Assembly (NCBI RefSeq): GCF_900111245.1
Contig: NZ_FOGO01000005.1
Coordinates: forward strand, 1 to 64,000
DNA from: Streptomyces qinglanensis
GTDB lineage: Bacteria > Actinomycetota > Actinomycetes > Streptomycetales > Streptomycetaceae
Direction: 5' to 3'
DNA length: 64,000 nt
The number at the start of each line of letters is the position of its first letter. Position 1 is the stretch's first letter. A program made the position numbers and the translations under genes. Shown piece by piece: positions 63,116 through 64,000 of this stretch. The notes under the pieces were generated by a model. That model ran no database searches. It was not told the origin of the DNA and saw nothing but the letters and a program-made list of their open reading frames with translations.

Positions 63116-64000
63116 TCACTCCCAGGGCAGCTCGGCGCGGCGCCGCCAGTAGACCTCCGGCTCCTCCACCAGGTCACCCGGCAGCGCCAGTTGGGTCTCG
63201 TCCAGGTCGACCGCGGTGGCCAGCAGGTTGGAGTGCAGCGCGCCCACGGTGGCGGCACCGGAGAGCACGACCCCGGCCCACGGCTGCCGCAGGACGGCGG
63301 CCAGCGCGACGGCATCCGGAGTGGTGTCCACCGCCTCGGCCGCCAGGTGCAGGTCCCGGGGCTCCTGACCCCCTGCCAGCCGACCGTTGGCCAGGGCTTC
63401 CTTGACCAGTACCGTCAGACCCGCCTCGTGTGCCTCGGCCAGCGCGTCGGCGGCGGAGGTCTCCAGCAGGTTGTAGGTGCTCTGGACGGTGCGGAAGAGC
63501 GGCTCGCCGTCCACGGTGACCGCCAGTGCCGCGCGGATGGCGTCGCCCTGCGCCGGGCCGCTGGTGCTGAAACCGACCGTGACGCCCTCGGCCGCCAGTT
63601 CGGCCAGCCGCTGATGCAGCGCGGTGTCCGTCAGCGCGGGGCTGTCCGGGGTCACCGAGTGGATCTGGTAGAGGTCGAGCCGGTCCCCCAGCAGCTCCCT
63701 CGTCTCCGCGAGCTGCCGCTCGAACGCCGCCAGGGAGTGGTCCTTGACCTCGTGCACCTCGGCGTCCGTACGCCACTCGCCCACATAGGTGTAGCCCCAC
63801 TTGCTGCCGACGACGACGTCGGCCTCCGGGTGCTCGCGCAGCCAGTCCGCCAGGAACTCCTCGGCACGCCCGTAGGAACGGGCCACGTCGAGGTAGCGCA
63901 CGCCCTGCGCGTAGGCGGCGTCCAGGAGTTCGTACGTCCGGGCCCGCATCGCCTCGGGGGTGCGCTCCGCGGGCAGGTCCGCCTCCCGGCCGAGCGTGAG
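63116..64000 (-). CDS. Aldo/keto reductase, N-terminus outside the window
   Basis: The 294 visible residues are an NADPH-dependent aldo/keto reductase barrel lacking only the first strand. 'GVRYLDVARSYGRAEEFLADWL' holds the catalytic Asp/Tyr region, 'VVVGSKWGY' the Lys strand, and 'LDLYQIHSVTPDSP' the His. 'GVTVGFSTSGPAQ' and the C-terminal 'WAGVVLSGAATVGALHSNLL' (cofactor phosphate site) follow. The frame runs uninterrupted to base 64000. Substrate unknown. The gene is separated from the hydrolase gene by 112 bp. Confidence 0.92.
   Translation of the reverse strand, partial: LTLGREADLPAERTPEAMRARTYELLDAAYAQGVRYLDVARSYGRAEEFLADWLREHPEADVVVGSKWGYTYVGEWRTDAEVHEVKDHSLAAFERQLAETRELLGDRLDLYQIHSVTPDSPALTDTALHQRLAELAAEGVTVGFSTSGPAQGDAIRAALAVTVDGEPLFRTVQSTYNLLETSAADALAEAHEAGLTVLVKEALANGRLAGGQEPRDLHLAAEAVDTTPDAVALAAVLRQPWAGVVLSGAATVGALHSNLLATAVDLDETQLALPGDLVEEPEVYWRRRAELPWE

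Overview
The window looks like chromosomal core DNA of a Streptomyces or close relative. The base composition is very GC-rich, with GTG and TTG starts common. The window contains ssgB (a sporulation-division gene of morphologically complex actinomycetes) and the phosphatidylinositol-mannoside genes. The gene order (relA-apt-secF-secD-yajC-ruvBAC-yebC-pdxT-pdxS-pimA-acyltransferase-pgsA, EF-G-like, HIT, thrS, ... ssgB, ... metN, ... tetR) matches my recollection of the Streptomyces coelicolor SCO1510-SCO1568 region. I saw no prophage, insertion sequence, CRISPR array or biosynthetic gene cluster.

1-18.3 kb, housekeeping. A leftward run holds a metallo-hydrolase, hisS, a VKOR-family membrane oxidoreductase and the start of rarA. 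A cyclophilin and a DUF349 coiled-coil protein face right. A long leftward series then covers (p)ppGpp metabolism (relA), purine salvage (apt), protein export (secD, secF, yajC), Holliday-junction processing (ruvCAB), yebC and vitamin B6 synthesis (pdxS, pdxT).

18.4-31 kb, envelope lipids and translation. pgsA, an acyltransferase and pimA are joined by 4-bp overlaps and make phosphatidylinositol (mannoside) lipids, followed by a LemA-like protein. A divergent EF-G-like factor and an unknown membrane protein come next. HIT and thrS follow, then a 306-residue unknown, and two identical tRNA-Val(CAC) genes around a SRPBCC-fold gene.

31-42 kb, development and small genes. This part has ssgB with a strong terminator hairpin, a CGNR zinc-finger regulator, small membrane proteins, a DsbA-like protein, a double acetyltransferase and pabB-pabC (folate). 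It also has a five-gene tRNA cluster (Gly, Cys, three Val-GAC), a zinc-ribbon protein, a phosphotransferase and a membrane Ser/Thr kinase.

42-54.5 kb, cobalamin and methionine. A SpoU/TrmH methyltransferase is followed by a dehydrogenase-SUMT fusion (siroheme/B12 entry), a giant BluB-CobT fusion and CobL. A methionine importer follows in which permease and binding protein are one polypeptide (MetI-MetQ), next to MetN. Upstream of metN is a long leader with a candidate sulfur-amino-acid-rich peptide. B12 supply and methionine uptake are metabolically linked through methionine synthase.

54.5-64 kb. A HAD phosphatase diverges from a membrane-protein pair with back-to-back leaderless-type promoters. 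Then come a GNAT and an ECF-like sigma factor, a Tat-exported glycerophosphodiesterase, a lysophosphatidate acyltransferase, a TetR/DHA2 efflux pair with a three-repeat operator candidate, a secreted alpha/beta hydrolase and a truncated aldo/keto reductase.

The features most worth a second look are the two gene fusions (BluB-CobT with a 920-residue disordered, His-repeat N-terminus; MetI-MetQ without a lipobox), the metN leader, the TGAGRCA repeats at tetR, and several small tandem-repeat arrays next to stop codons.
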